Notes: generated by a model not told the origin, from the sequence alone. A stretch of DNA of 64,000 bases from Candidatus Tokpelaia sp. JSC188 (GCA_003331065.1 QENB01000009.1:20807-84806), one strand, 5' to 3'; shown: positions 29,027-38,956, counted from the stretch's first letter. Translations and numbers: made by a program.

Positions 29027-31444
29027 CTACTTACGCAGATATCCTTTGCTTATCTTAATGACATTATTAACGATTTTTGTACTCAGAATTTCAAGATCTT
29101 CATCGGTAAGTGTACGTTCAACTGGTTGAATTGATACCTCTATCGCAATAGATTTTTTATCTACACCAAATCTTTTTTCTTCAAAAAAATCAAATACTTG
29201 AACTAAATCAATCAGTTTTTTGTCAGCTTTTTCCGCGGCATGAATAATGCTTGCAGCTGTGATATTTTTATCAACAACAAATGAAAAATCTCGTATAATC
29301 TTTTGGAAATGTGATAGTACGAGAGGCGCACGCTTTTTAGTATCTTTCTTTTTTGTTTCAGGCACTGCATCAATAAATATTTCAAAACCACAAAGGGGAC
29401 CATGAACATTCAATGTGTCCAGTATGTTAGGATGAAATTCACCAAAATAACCAAGAATGATCTTAGATTTGAGTATGATAGCACCAGAACGACTAGGATG
29501 ATACCATGATGGAGCGCTGCTCTCGATTTGAATCTCATTAGCAGCTATTCCACAGGATTCTAATGCAGTTATTGCATCAGCTTTTGCATCAAAAACACTA
29601 ACGGCAGTAGCATTGCCATTCCAAAAACGACCCGAGCCATTCAATCCAGCAGTATTACGGCGAATGCCACTAGCAACGCGACGTTGCTTTTCCGGCATAT
29701 TTCCTTCATACGTATCGGAAACCTCAAAAAATGCTATATCGCTAAAACCAAGGTTCACATTCTGCTGTGCTGCTTTAATCAATCCCGGTAGAAGAGAAGG
29801 GCGCATATTTGACATATCCGAAGAAATTGGATTACTAAGCTTAAGTTCCGACTTACCGCCACCAAAAATGCAAGCGTTTTTTTCAGAAATAAAAGACCAC
29901 GTAATAATCTCCAGCATACCGCGGCAGGCAAGAGCACGACGCGTATTGCGAGTGCGAATCTGTAAAGGTGTAAGTATCTTATCTTGAGTTATGAAATCAT
30001 TTAACAATGGTTGCGGTTTAATCCGATCTACACCATAAATACGTATAACTTCTTCAACCAGATCTGCTTTTTCATTGATATCTGTTCTCCAACTTGGAAC
30101 TTGAACGGTCAGGACCTGGCCTTCTCCTATAGTTTTAAAACCGAGATTATTGAGAATAGTAATTGTTTCACCTCTTGGCACATCAAGGCTTGTTAAGCGT
30201 CTGATTTCAGAAAAAGGGAATTGAACTTTTCGGATAATGGGTGGGGTAAATCCTATTACTTCAATTTCTGTTGGTTTGCCTCCACATATATCAAGAATCA
30301 TTTTGGTAGTAAGCTCAAGGCCTGGGAGCATAAAATTGGGATCAACACCACGTTCAAAACGATAGCGTGCATCACTGATAATGCCAAGTTCACGTCCTGT
30401 TTGTGCAATATTATCTGAATTCCATAGAGCGGATTTGATGATGATATTGCGAGTCTTTTCATCACAAGCAGTCTTTTTGCCTCCGATAATACCAGCAATG
30501 GAGACAACGTTATTATCATCAGCGATCACGCAATTTTTGGATGAAAGAATATACTCCTTATCGTTTAAGGCTAGTACTTTTTCGCCTTTTCGACCAAGTC
30601 GTATGGTAAGATTATTGTTGATTTTATCGGCATCAAACGTATATAGCGGGTAGCCACGATCAAATGTAAGATAATTGATGATGTCGATTAGGGAGTTGAT
30701 CGGATGCAGTCCGATGGATGTAAGACGATGCTGAATCCATTCAGGAGATGGGCCATTTTTGATGTCTTTTATAACGCGCCAAGCAAAACCAAGGCACAAC
30801 GGTTCTTCATCATTGGATTCAATCTTGATTTTCATAGACGTTTTTTCAGCTTTGCCGCTAATGATTGGTGTTATTGTTTTTCGCAAAGCACCGATACCGG
30901 CAGTGGACAGATCACGAGCAATGCCGTAAACACTAGCGCAATCAGATCGATTGGGAGTAAGATTGATATCAATGACTGGATCATCAAGGCCCGCGTAGAC
31001 GAAAAACGGCACGCCGAGTGGTGCATTTGCAGATAGCTCGATAATACCGTTATGTTCATTTGATAGCAGTAATTCATGTTCAGAGCACATCATACCAAAG
31101 CTTTTAATTCCACGGATCTTTCCAACTGTGAGTATTTTTTTGAGTCCCGGAATGTAAGTGCCAGGGGGAGCGAAAACACTAATAAGACCTGCTCGAACAT
31201 TAGAGGCACCGCAGACAAGCTGTACAAATTTTTTTTTGCCAATGTCGACATTGAGCACCTGAAGTTTATCAGCATTAGGATGTCTTTCAGCCGTAAGAAT
31301 TTTGGCAATAACAAAAGAGTTAAGTAGTGAAGAACTATTTACATTTTGTACTTCAAGACCGATAGAAGTTAGTTTATCAGTAATGTCTTCCAGAGATTTT
31401 TCAGTCTCTAGATGCTCTTTCAGCCATGATAATGTAAACTTCAT
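29027..31444 (-). CDS. pheT: Phenylalanyl-tRNA synthetase beta subunit
   Basis: Large subunit of the alpha2-beta2 enzyme that charges tRNA(Phe), carrying the editing domain. It has 805 residues from ATG 31444 (MKFTLSWLKEHLETEKSLED), preceded by TGAGG; a longer in-frame start at 31513 lacks support. Domains in order: EMAP-like tRNA-binding fold (FVQLVCGASNVRAG), B3/B4 editing region (DPVIDINLTPNRSDCASVYG), B5, catalytic-like core (GLIKAAQQNVNLGFSDIAFF) and a C-terminal anticodon-binding fold (QKIIRDFSFVVDK, ending in VIKISKGYLRK). It follows pheS by 87 bases. Confidence 0.97.
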   Translation of the reverse strand: MKFTLSWLKEHLETEKSLEDITDKLTSIGLEVQNVNSSSLLNSFVIAKILTAERHPNADKLQVLNVDIGKKKFVQLVCGASNVRAGLISVFAPPGTYIPGLKKILTVGKIRGIKSFGMMCSEHELLLSNEHNGIIELSANAPLGVPFFVYAGLDDPVIDINLTPNRSDCASVYGIARDLSTAGIGALRKTITPIISGKAEKTSMKIKIESNDEEPLCLGFAWRVIKDIKNGPSPEWIQHRLTSIGLHPINSLIDIINYLTFDRGYPLYTFDADKINNNLTIRLGRKGEKVLALNDKEYILSSKNCVIADDNNVVSIAGIIGGKKTACDEKTRNIIIKSALWNSDNIAQTGRELGIISDARYRFERGVDPNFMLPGLELTTKMILDICGGKPTEIEVIGFTPPIIRKVQFPFSEIRRLTSLDVPRGETITILNNLGFKTIGEGQVLTVQVPSWRTDINEKADLVEEVIRIYGVDRIKPQPLLNDFITQDKILTPLQIRTRNTRRALACRGMLEIITWSFISEKNACIFGGGKSELKLSNPISSDMSNMRPSLLPGLIKAAQQNVNLGFSDIAFFEVSDTYEGNMPEKQRRVASGIRRNTAGLNGSGRFWNGNATAVSVFDAKADAITALESCGIAANEIQIESSAPSWYHPSRSGAIILKSKIILGYFGEFHPNILDTLNVHGPLCGFEIFIDAVPETKKKDTKKRAPLVLSHFQKIIRDFSFVVDKNITAASIIHAAEKADKKLIDLVQVFDFFEEKRFGVDKKSIAIEVSIQPVERTLTDEDLEILSTKIVNNVIKISKGYLRK

Positions 31445-31531
31445 TTTAAACCTCATGAGGTATGGGATTAATTTGGTAAAATCGCTGGAAATATGTTTGT
31501 ACGAGTAATTCAATAAAACACGGCAGCATTA

Positions 31532-32614
31532 TTAGCTGGTAAGGCCATCAAACAGTGTTGGTATATCAAGCGGGCGGAATCCGTAATGTTCTAGCCATCG
31601 AATATCGGCATCAAAGAAAGCCCTTAAGTCTGGCATGCCGTATTTCAGCATGGCGATGCGATCAATACCCATGCCCCAGGCAAATCCCTGATATTCCTCT
31701 GAATCAAGATTGCAATTCCTGAGCACCTTAGGATGCACCATTCCACAACCTAAAATTTCCAGCCAGTCCTTGCCTTTACCGAACTTTATATCTGCCTTAG
31801 AACGATCACATTGGATATCAACTTCCATTGATGGTTCGGTAAATGGAAAAAATGAAGGACGGAAACGCATCTTTACGGAAGGCACTTCAAAAAATGTTTT
31901 GCAGAAATGCTCTAGGACCCACATCATATTGGCGATTGTCACTGTTTTATCGATAACAAGGCCTTCAACCTGATGGAACATTGGTGAATGTGTTGTATCA
32001 GAATCTATCCGATAAGTTTTGCCCGGAATTACAATGCGAATCGGCGGTTTCTGTTTTCTCATTGTGCGAATTTGTGCTGCTGAAGTGTGAGTGCGTAAAA
32101 GTTTGCATGCACCCTTTTCATCTGGATTGAAGAAAAAAGTATCATGCATTTCACGTGCAGGGTGTCTTTGAGGAAAGTTGAGTGCTGTAAAATTATAATA
32201 ATCGGTTTCGATGTCTGGTCCCATAGCAATGGTGAATCTCATATCAGAAAAAATGGCTATAATTTCATCAATCACCTGAGAAATAGGATGAATACGGCCT
32301 CGTTCTGCGGGAGTCTGACGGACAGGAAGAGTTACATCAATTTTTGCATGCGCTATTTCTGCAGAAAAAATTTCTTTTCTTAATTGCTTGCGCCTTTCTG
32401 TTAAAAGGCCGTTGATCTGCTTTTTAAGGCTATTGAGAACTGGGCCAGCTATCTTACGCATATCTGATGACATAGAACTCAGACTTTTCAATTGTTCTGA
32501 AATTATTCCTTTTTTCCCAAAAGCAAAGACACGTATAGTGTCAAGGGCTTGAATCGAATCCGCTGCGTTGATCGCATCGCGAATTTCCTGTGCGAGGATT
32601 TCAATATTTTTCAT
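31532..32614 (-). CDS. pheS: Phenylalanyl-tRNA synthetase alpha subunit
   Basis: Catalytic subunit of phenylalanyl-tRNA synthetase, 360 residues. An N-terminal coiled coil is followed by class II motifs: [12 protein letters not shown], the motif 2 region [12 protein letters not shown], the substrate pocket [12 protein letters not shown] (here [12 protein letters not shown]), [17 protein letters not shown], and motif 3 [20 protein letters not shown]. It precedes pheT in one operon. In most rhizobia rpmI-rplT lies just before pheS; here they do too, but separated by about 700 bases. Confidence 0.97.
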   Translation of the reverse strand: MKNIEILAQEIRDAINAADSIQALDTIRVFAFGKKGIISEQLKSLSSMSSDMRKIAGPVLNSLKKQINGLLTERRKQLRKEIFSAEIAHAKIDVTLPVRQTPAERGRIHPISQVIDEIIAIFSDMRFTIAMGPDIETDYYNFTALNFPQRHPAREMHDTFFFNPDEKGACKLLRTHTSAAQIRTMRKQKPPIRIVIPGKTYRIDSDTTHSPMFHQVEGLVIDKTVTIANMMWVLEHFCKTFFEVPSVKMRFRPSFFPFTEPSMEVDIQCDRSKADIKFGKGKDWLEILGCGMVHPKVLRNCNLDSEEYQGFAWGMGIDRIAMLKYGMPDLRAFFDADIRWLEHYGFRPLDIPTLFDGLTS

Positions 32615-33310
32615 AATTTTACCCCATATATCCTAGATACAAATGAAAAATTGCTATAATGCATGAGCATGCGTTTACCATTGCTGCTAAGATAGATCTG
32701 CCGAATGAATTTAAAAAGGACGAAAAAATATCGGAAAGTGGATAAATTTTTTCAACTAAAATTATGTCGCAGATGTACAAGAGAGACAGCTCTTAAGATG
32801 AGCCTTCTATCAAGAAGCTGTTTCATAGTAAAACAGTATAACAATTTCAGGATTTTTATTAAACTCGAGAAAATTTGCCTGCACATTCAATAGGAATGTA
32901 TCATAGAGTTATCTGTCTGCCATGGCGAAGCCTGATTATTAATATTGGATATAAATGGAATTCTCTTCTTTCCCGCGTTTCTAACCGTCATGTACATTGT
33001 TCTTTTTAACAGAAAGAACAAGCCTCTTAGCTAGAGGTGTATATAAAGATACTAGGCATGTAAACTATCTTGAGTGATCTGAAAATACTGACTTCCATAG
33101 GAATTAACCTGCGCCTTACCTATTCTTATTGTTTGCCCCGATAGAATCTTTATACTTTTGGCGCAAGATCAAGGGCTAAAAATGCTTTGGTTAAAGAACT
33201 ATTACTTAGTCATAAAGATAATTTGCTTTTATGAAACAAACAACTCCCCCCCGTAGTTAGACTAATTTAACCAGGGCTTTTGCACTGCAGATCTCTCTCT
33301 GATGCCTAAC
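32615..33310. other. Gene-free stretch between rplT and pheS
   Basis: About 700 bases. A 9-base perfect hairpin (TTGTTCTTT / AAAGAACAA, 32997-33021) and a C7 run (33246-33252) lie here. An open frame at 32705-32893 has no ribosome site or domain. The region should include the end of the rpmI-rplT transcript and the pheST promoter. Confidence 0.45.
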
Positions 33311-33700
33311 TTATTCAAAAACGTTACTAGAAGTCATCTTCAGGCATTCCAATGCTTTTTTAGCAGATACTATCAACTTTGAAAAAGCATCTGGTTTGTG
33401 AATTGCAAGATCAGAAAGAATCTTTCGGTCAATTTCAATACCGCTTTTTGTAAGACCATTAACAAAACAACCATAGGTTAAACCTTCACTGCGCACAGCA
33501 GCATTGATACGTTGAATCCAGAGTGCCCTAAAAGTACGTTTGCGATTTTTGCGATCGCGATAGGCATATTGCTTGGAACGATCAATCGCTGTTTTTGCGG
33601 CCCGAATTGTATTTTTACGGCGACCATAGAAGCCTTCCGCTTGTTTCAAAGCTTTTTTATGTTTAGCGTGAACTGTAACACCTCGTTTCACACGTGCCAT
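33311..33700 (-). CDS. rplT: 50S ribosomal protein L20
   Basis: Early-assembly 23S rRNA-binding protein of 129 residues. The basic N-terminus ([20 protein letters not shown]) and the [19 protein letters not shown] and [20 protein letters not shown] motifs are diagnostic. The C-terminal tail is slightly longer than usual. It lies 73 bases after rpmI and is probably co-transcribed. Confidence 0.97.
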   Translation of the reverse strand: MARVKRGVTVHAKHKKALKQAEGFYGRRKNTIRAAKTAIDRSKQYAYRDRKNRKRTFRALWIQRINAAVRSEGLTYGCFVNGLTKSGIEIDRKILSDLAIHKPDAFSKLIVSAKKALECLKMTSSNVFE

Positions 33701-33773
33701 ATCATAACCTCCTGTTTGTCAATCCAGTATCCTAAATCGGAATTTTTTTTTGCCATCCTGAAAAAGCCTTCGA

Positions 33774-33974
33774 TCACCCGTTAGGCAAGTAGTATGCGAT
33801 AACTTTTCTAGCATCCGGTTCAGATAAAAGCATTGTGCCGCGCGTACCCCGGATAAACTTGTTAGATCGTTTGATCATACCGTGGCGTTTACCGGCAGCA
33901 CCCACCTTAATTTTGCTATTTGCAGTTATCTTAAACCGCTTCTTAGCAGAAGATTTAGTCTTCATTTTTGGCAT
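33774..33974 (-). CDS. rpmI: 50S ribosomal protein L35
   Basis: Small basic protein of 66 residues: [20 protein letters not shown], followed by [19 protein letters not shown]. It is first of the rpmI-rplT pair. ATGGAGATAAAGAATG supplies its ribosome site. Confidence 0.96.
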   Translation of the reverse strand: MPKMKTKSSAKKRFKITANSKIKVGAAGKRHGMIKRSNKFIRGTRGTMLLSEPDARKVIAYYLPNG

Positions 33975-34471
33975 TCTTTATCTCCATATTTCACCGATAT
34001 CCACTAGACAATCATCATTAAAGAAGCCGATAAAACAGCTGCAGCACGCATATATCGATTCAGACTTGGCGTATTGTTTTTCTATTTTCTTAAAGAAAAA
34101 GGACTCTTACCTCTTTCTGAATGCCTTATATTTGTTGTGCGCGTCAAGCCCCTAATGAATCCGAGGTACAAAGTAGTTTTGTTATTGTAGTAGTTATTTT
34201 TATTTTTGTTGGACAGCATTGATGGTAGGGTTGTGCGTTTTTCTGAGCTATAATTTTATGATATCTTGTTTTAATTTTAGGATTAGAGTGGCTTTTTTTG
34301 TTTGGGATATTTTTCTAGATTTTTAAAGGTTTTGTATACCTACAGTTAGCGATTTTATCCATATTTTTAATTATCAAACCACAAATAAATCGCCTTAATG
34401 TCTGATTATCTTTGTTGAGCAGGGATCTGCTTAGCACCATTCATTCCTAGGCATGTATAGATGGAGGTTGT
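33975..34471. other. Gene-free stretch upstream of rpmI and apbC
   Basis: Divergent AT-rich region; it should carry the rpmI promoter and L20-type leader on the minus strand. No conserved structure identified by eye. Confidence 0.4.
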
Positions 34472-34633
34472 ATGATTTTTTTGTATTATCTTCGTCGACT
34501 ATGTTCTAAGCTTTTTCTTATCTTTTGTGTTTTTATTGCATGCAGTATAAATGCCAGTCACCTGTATGCCATACGATATTGTATAATGATATTCCAAGGA
34601 CGGCAATACTATGGCTTCTATCACCTACATTGA
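34472..34633 (+). CDS. Possible small secreted peptide or signal-peptide remnant
   Basis: A 53-codon frame with a strong ribosome site (GGAGG four bases before ATG). The N-terminal half looks like a signal peptide: MIFLYYLRRLCSKLFLIF, then CVFIACSINASHLYA with a possible cleavage after SHLYA. The C-terminal half is short and without features, and it overlaps the first 23 bases of apbC in another frame. It may be a small membrane or exported peptide, or the only surviving front end of a decayed secreted protein. No homologue known to me. Confidence 0.3.
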   Translation: MIFLYYLRRLCSKLFLIFCVFIACSINASHLYAIRYCIMIFQGRQYYGFYHLH

Positions 34634-35693
34634 TATTCTCAAGAAATTAAAACAGCTTAAAGATCCAGATTCCAGCCGTGATATCATTTCTTTGGGGCTT
34701 GTTTCCGAAATAGTTATTATTGATGGAAAGGTATTTTTTTCCATCAGTGTGCCGCCTGAACGTGCTGAAGAACTAGAATTATTACGCCAGACAGCTGAAA
34801 AAATGGTAACAGAAATTGATGGTGTTAGTTCAGCAGTTGTTACGCTGACTGCTGAAAGAAAACCCGCTGTAAGAGAAAAGTCTTCATCTTCTTTACTACG
34901 ATCAATAGATCGTAAGCGACCTGGTCTTTCCCTCCCTAGGCCAATCGAAGGTGTGAAGCATATTATTGCTGTTGCCTCCGGTAAAGGTGGTGTCGGAAAG
35001 TCAACAATAGCAATCAATCTTGCTCTTGCTTTGAAAGAAAACGGATTCGCCGTCGGTTTGCTTGATGCTGATATTTACGGTCCTTCCCTTCCCTGGCTTA
35101 CTGGGCTTCACAGACGTCCGAGATCTCATAATAAAAAACTTGAACCTTTAGAGTGGTATGGAATGAAGCTAATATCAATGGGTTTTTTGGTTGATAAGGA
35201 AGTTCCTATGCTCTGGCGTGGTCCCATGGTAATGACGGCTATTACGCAAATGCTTAGAGATGTGCTATGGGCGCCACTTGATATGCTTGTTATTGATATG
35301 CCACCAGGAACCGGCGATGCGCACTTGACTCTTGCACAACAGGTACCAATTTCAGGTAGTGTCATTGTCTCTACTCCACAGAACCTTGCTCTTGTTGATG
35401 CTCGTAAAGGGCTTGAAATGTTTATGAAAGTTGGTGTTCCTATTTTAGGGATGATTGAGAATATGAGTTATTTTATTGCTCCTGATACGGGCAAGAGGTA
35501 TGATATTTTTGGCCACGGCAACGTACGTCTTGAAGCTGAAAAAAGAAAGGTAGCTTTTTTGGGAGAATTGCCACTGGACCCGAAGGTACGTGCTACATCT
35601 GATGAAGGAAAACCTATTATTTTGGCTGTGCCAGATAGCGTGCATGCTATGCAGTATCGTTGTATTGCACAGATTATCATGAAAAGCTTATAA
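34611..35693 (+). CDS. apbC: Mrp/ApbC family iron-sulfur cluster carrier ATPase
   Basis: P-loop ATPase that carries or inserts iron-sulfur clusters, 360 residues. An N-terminal MIP18 (DUF59) domain (residues 1-90) is followed by the deviant Walker A in SGKGGVGKSTIAINLALAL, the switch region LLDADIYGPSLP, VIDMPPGTGDAHLTLAQ, and VGVPILGMIENMSYF. The usual C-terminal CxxC metal-binding pair after ENMSYF is not present (FIAPDTGKRYDIFGHGN); as I recall, alphaproteobacterial members often keep a CPHC-type motif here, so its loss may matter. AAGGACGG precedes the ATG. Confidence 0.93.
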   Translation: MASITYIDILKKLKQLKDPDSSRDIISLGLVSEIVIIDGKVFFSISVPPERAEELELLRQTAEKMVTEIDGVSSAVVTLTAERKPAVREKSSSSLLRSIDRKRPGLSLPRPIEGVKHIIAVASGKGGVGKSTIAINLALALKENGFAVGLLDADIYGPSLPWLTGLHRRPRSHNKKLEPLEWYGMKLISMGFLVDKEVPMLWRGPMVMTAITQMLRDVLWAPLDMLVIDMPPGTGDAHLTLAQQVPISGSVIVSTPQNLALVDARKGLEMFMKVGVPILGMIENMSYFIAPDTGKRYDIFGHGNVRLEAEKRKVAFLGELPLDPKVRATSDEGKPIILAVPDSVHAMQYRCIAQIIMKSL

Positions 35694-35787
35694 GTGATCC
35701 AATTTAACGCCAGTACTGATGAGCTCGTTGGAGATGCCCAAGTATGCATACAAACTCCATTCTCCATTTATCTGGAATAGAACGAAT

Positions 35788-35967
35788 CTATCGCTCTGTT
35801 GTTATAATATGCCACTGTAACTGATAAAAGGATGCGATCTTGACAAAGTGCCGACCTTCGAGCATTCGTCTATACTCAGAAAAGCAAGCCTTGAATGAAT
35901 ATTGATTCCTTGCATGATATTCATAATTCAAGGCAATTGCAAGGTCGATTTTTTTGTTCGACTGCAT
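35788..35967 (-). other. Unrecognised 59-codon open frame
   Basis: An ATG-started frame on the minus strand: MQSNKKIDLAIALNYEYHAR, then NQYSFKACFSEYRRMLEGRH and a further 19 residues. Composition looks protein-like, but there is no ribosome site and no family I know. It could be a fragment of a lost gene between apbC and hprK. Confidence 0.25.
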
Positions 35968-36807
35968 AAAAAAGGTTTAGTCAATTGCAAATCACCTGTA
36001 TTAAAGCTAGGTCATAATTGTCTTTCGCTATGACAATACAGCCGAGAATATCCGAATGAAGTATCTCCATTTTTTTGCGAAATTGCATGATCAAAACTCT
36101 TTTGATTGATTAATAAAAAAGAAAAATTTCTTTGATGCAATCAAAATGTTTAGTAAACATTATCACAATTAAGAAACTATTGGCAACTATAGGACCTTCC
36201 CACTTTTTAGAAAGATAAAAGTAGAAGTCCTCAAATACACATACTCCATATCCAATATTATTCAGCATGTGATATACTTACCTTGACGTGAGATCACACT
36301 CATAATTTGATGCGGCGTTGGCTCCGTATAGCATCTGATCTTATCAATCTTGGAGTGCTGTTTGAAATCCGATGTATATTTTTTGTGAGGTGCATGAAAT
36401 CAGATTGCCATGAATGTAAGACTTAAAGTTAGTCTGATTGGCAGTTCACTGAAGAAGATATTTTTCTTGACTGATTATGATTTACATCTTTTGATAGATT
36501 GTTCCAATTTATTCAAAAATGCGCGGTTTTATCCCTGAGAAGGTAAGAGAATCTAGATTGAAGATATGCTTGATTTCCATCAGTCAGCAAATTACTGAAG
36601 TCTTTTAATGAGACGCTAATGATTAAAAATATTGTTATATGAAGAGAGGGGCGTCCTTTACCATCAATTTACAGGCTGTGGTTCTAAATTTTAACCAAAT
36701 TAAGCAAGTGAAACAGCGTAGGCTTTTTTCTCTACCTTATAAAAAAGCTTACCGATCTTATCATTGATAAATTAGGAAAAACGCCGCTGTCGGGGGTATA
36801 CCTGTCT
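35968..36807. other. Gene-free stretch upstream of hprK
   Basis: About 840 bases of AT-rich sequence. In Brucella and other rhizobia the sensor kinase gene (bvrS/chvG) ends just before hprK; I could not find any histidine kinase motif here on either strand. Confidence 0.5.
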
Positions 36808-37251
36808 ATGAAAATTCAACATGGAAATGCTCTCCTCCTTGGAAATTTTGGTGTTTTGATTATTGGTCTTTCGGGTTCAGGAAAATCTGTGCTTACCCTT
36901 GCGCTTATTGAGCGTAGCCATCTTGTCGGGCGCAAGGCAGTGTTGGTCGGGGATGATTACGTAGAACTTAAAAATATAGCAGGACAGCTTTTTGCTTACG
37001 CTCCACTGAAGATTGCCGGTATTATGGAAATTCGTGGTGCTGGATTATTTAAGATGGCTTATGGAGAAAAAACCCGACTTGATCTCGTGATCGAACTAGA
37101 TAAGAAAGGTGAACGCTATCCAGAGGAGCATTTTTTTGAAAGAATGCAGGTGCGTCTGCCGTTGTTGAAGTTGCCACAACTGGGAAAAAGTGACCTCCTA
37201 GCGCTTTGCCATGCAGTTGAAGCGACCTTGTTCAAGACTCGATTAGATTGA
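36808..37251 (+). CDS. hprK: HPr kinase/phosphorylase, short alphaproteobacterial form
   Basis: It phosphorylates HPr on the regulatory Ser and reverses the reaction. It has 147 residues and consists only of the catalytic C-terminal domain, as usual in alphaproteobacteria. The P-loop is GLSGSGKSVLTLALI; LVGDDYVEL is the Walker B-like region, then GIMEIRGAGLF is the HprK signature, and ERYPEEHFFE lies near the end. It leads the hprK, EIIA, HPr set, a regulatory phosphotransfer chain without sugar transporters. Confidence 0.95.
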   Translation: MKIQHGNALLLGNFGVLIIGLSGSGKSVLTLALIERSHLVGRKAVLVGDDYVELKNIAGQLFAYAPLKIAGIMEIRGAGLFKMAYGEKTRLDLVIELDKKGERYPEEHFFERMQVRLPLLKLPQLGKSDLLALCHAVEATLFKTRLD

Positions 37252-37422
37252 ATATTTTCGTTGGAAAATTGATGTATGAATATTTTTATTAAGGTAATAA
37301 AATTAAAAAGAGATTGAAATGTTTCTTGGTACTATAATATATCAAGATTTTAATAAATGCTCTTGTTTTTATTTTGCGTGCTGTGGATTGAGGGTAAATT
37401 AACAAGTAGGAACTTTTTATTG

Positions 37423-37824
37423 ATGATTGGACTCGTGCTTGTCACACACGGTCATCTGGCGGATGAATTTCTCCATGCTGTTGTTCATGTTGTCGGACCT
37501 CAGGAGAGATTTGCAACAGTTTGTATTGGTCCTGATGACAGTATGGACCACCGTCGCGAAGATATTATAATAGCTGTTCGTCTGGTTAATGATGGCAATG
37601 GGGTTATTATTTTGACGGATATGTTTGGCGGAACTCCTTCCAACTTAGCAATTTCTGTTATGAAAGAAGGCGAGATTGAGGTAATTGCAGGTGTAAATCT
37701 GCCAATGCTGATTAAATTGGCTAGTGTACGCCAGACAGAAACGTTAGTGGGTGCCTTGCAAGCTGCTCAAGATGCAGGGCGGAAGTATATCAATGTCCCA
37801 AGTATGATTCTTTCTGGAGAGTAG
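37423..37824 (+). CDS. PTS mannose-type EIIA protein
   Basis: Phosphoryl acceptor of the truncated PTS, 133 residues from ATG 37423 (MIGLVLVTHGHLADEFLHAV). The active His is in VTHGHLA. ILTDMFGGTPSNLAI and EVIAGVNLPMLIKLAS are the family motifs. An in-frame upstream start at 37357 would add a hydrophobic leader that homologues lack. With no EIIB or EIIC gene nearby it probably acts as a regulator. It ends eight bases before ptsH. Confidence 0.93.
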   Translation: MIGLVLVTHGHLADEFLHAVVHVVGPQERFATVCIGPDDSMDHRREDIIIAVRLVNDGNGVIILTDMFGGTPSNLAISVMKEGEIEVIAGVNLPMLIKLASVRQTETLVGALQAAQDAGRKYINVPSMILSGE

Positions 37825-37832
37825 AAAAATAC

Positions 37833-38129
37833 ATGTGTGAATCCTTCGATCACGAAAATGCCTTAATATGCGAAGTAGCAATTCTTAACAGACGCGGTCT
37901 ACATGCGCGAGCTTCAGCAAAATTCGTCACAACCGTATCCTCTTATGAGGCGCATGTTGTCGTTGAAAAAGACGGTATAATCGTTGACGGCGATTCCATC
38001 ATGGGTTTAATGATGCTATCGGTACCCTCTGGCTCCAAGATTACCATAAAATCCTCTGGAAGACAAGCAAAAAATGTACTTGACGCGCTGGAATGCTTGA
38101 TTAATAAGCGCTTTGGTGAAGAAGCATGA
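37833..38129 (+). CDS. ptsH: Phosphocarrier protein HPr
   Basis: HPr passes phosphate from EI to EIIA and is modified by HprK. It has 98 residues. The catalytic His is in RRGLHARASAKF and the regulatory Ser in GDSIMGLMML, so both phosphorylation sites are intact. It is the last gene of the three-gene set; EI (ptsP) is not in the window. In Brucella ahcY follows; here an intergenic gap and trcR in the opposite direction follow. Confidence 0.96.
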   Translation: MCESFDHENALICEVAILNRRGLHARASAKFVTTVSSYEAHVVVEKDGIIVDGDSIMGLMMLSVPSGSKITIKSSGRQAKNVLDALECLINKRFGEEA

Positions 38130-38202
38130 TTATATTGTTAGAATCGCTGCACTAGAATGAAACCAGGTGCTTCTAGATCACATCTAGCTATGCCACAACG
38201 TT

Positions 38203-38865
38203 CTATTTATCATCTTTTATCGAGGAAAATTTAGCAAAAATCTTGCTAATATCAAGTCCATCATGCAGATTATCCACAATGTCCAAATTTTCTGTGGCCG
38301 ATGCTGGTAGCAGCATTTCATCTTCTGGAATAATCCGTGGCCGATTCTTAGATGCTCGCTCTACCTCGATATCAAGATCGATCTGCAAACAAAGACCCAA
38401 TGTTACTGGGTCAAGCGGTATTAAATTACCCGAATTCCAATGAGTGCGGTTACGGACTTGCTCAATTGTGAATTTTGTCGTACCAATAAGACGCGCAATC
38501 TGAGCATCCTTCAATTCCGGGTGATTTCGCACTAGCCATAGGATTGCATTTGGACGATCTTGTCGTTTGGAAAGCGGCGTATAACGTGGGCCGCGGCGTT
38601 TCTTTTCAGGAATACGTATTTTGGATTCAGAAAATTTAAGAGAATAGTCAGGATCCTTTTCTCCCTTGATAATTTCTTCACGTGTAAGCTGTCCAGTTAT
38701 AACTGGATTAAGTCCTTTGATACCTTGTGCGGTTTCACCATCAGCGATTGCTTTAATCTCAAGCAAATGTAGTTTACAGAATGCTGCAATCTGATCAAAA
38801 GAAAGCGCTGTATTATCAATAAGCCAGACTGCAGTAGCCTTAGGCATCAGAAGCTGATTATACAT
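38203..38865 (-). CDS. trcR: Cell cycle transcriptional regulator TrcR (DUF1013)
   Basis: Conserved alphaproteobacterial DNA-associated regulator of 220 residues. I begin at ATG 38865 (MYNQLLMPKATAVWLIDNTA), preceded by AGAGGAC; a longer frame upstream is not supported. Family stretches are ALSFDQIAAFCKLHLLEIKA, KRRGPRYTPLSKRQDRPNAI and LWLVRNHPELKDAQIARLIG, followed by a helix-turn-helix-like TTKFTIEQVRNRTHWN. It stands opposite to ptsH with a 73-base spacer. In many rhizobia a DUF1192 gene and a quinone oxidoreductase lie upstream; the DUF1192 gene is not seen. Confidence 0.9.
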   Translation of the reverse strand: MYNQLLMPKATAVWLIDNTALSFDQIAAFCKLHLLEIKAIADGETAQGIKGLNPVITGQLTREEIIKGEKDPDYSLKFSESKIRIPEKKRRGPRYTPLSKRQDRPNAILWLVRNHPELKDAQIARLIGTTKFTIEQVRNRTHWNSGNLIPLDPVTLGLCLQIDLDIEVERASKNRPRIIPEDEMLLPASATENLDIVDNLHDGLDISKIFAKFSSIKDDK

Positions 38866-38956
38866 AACTATAGTCCTCTTGTTCATGCACTCTGGTGAGC
38901 ATGCCGTGAAATAAAACCACTCTTCCAAGAAATCATTCTCTACTATACTGTATACC

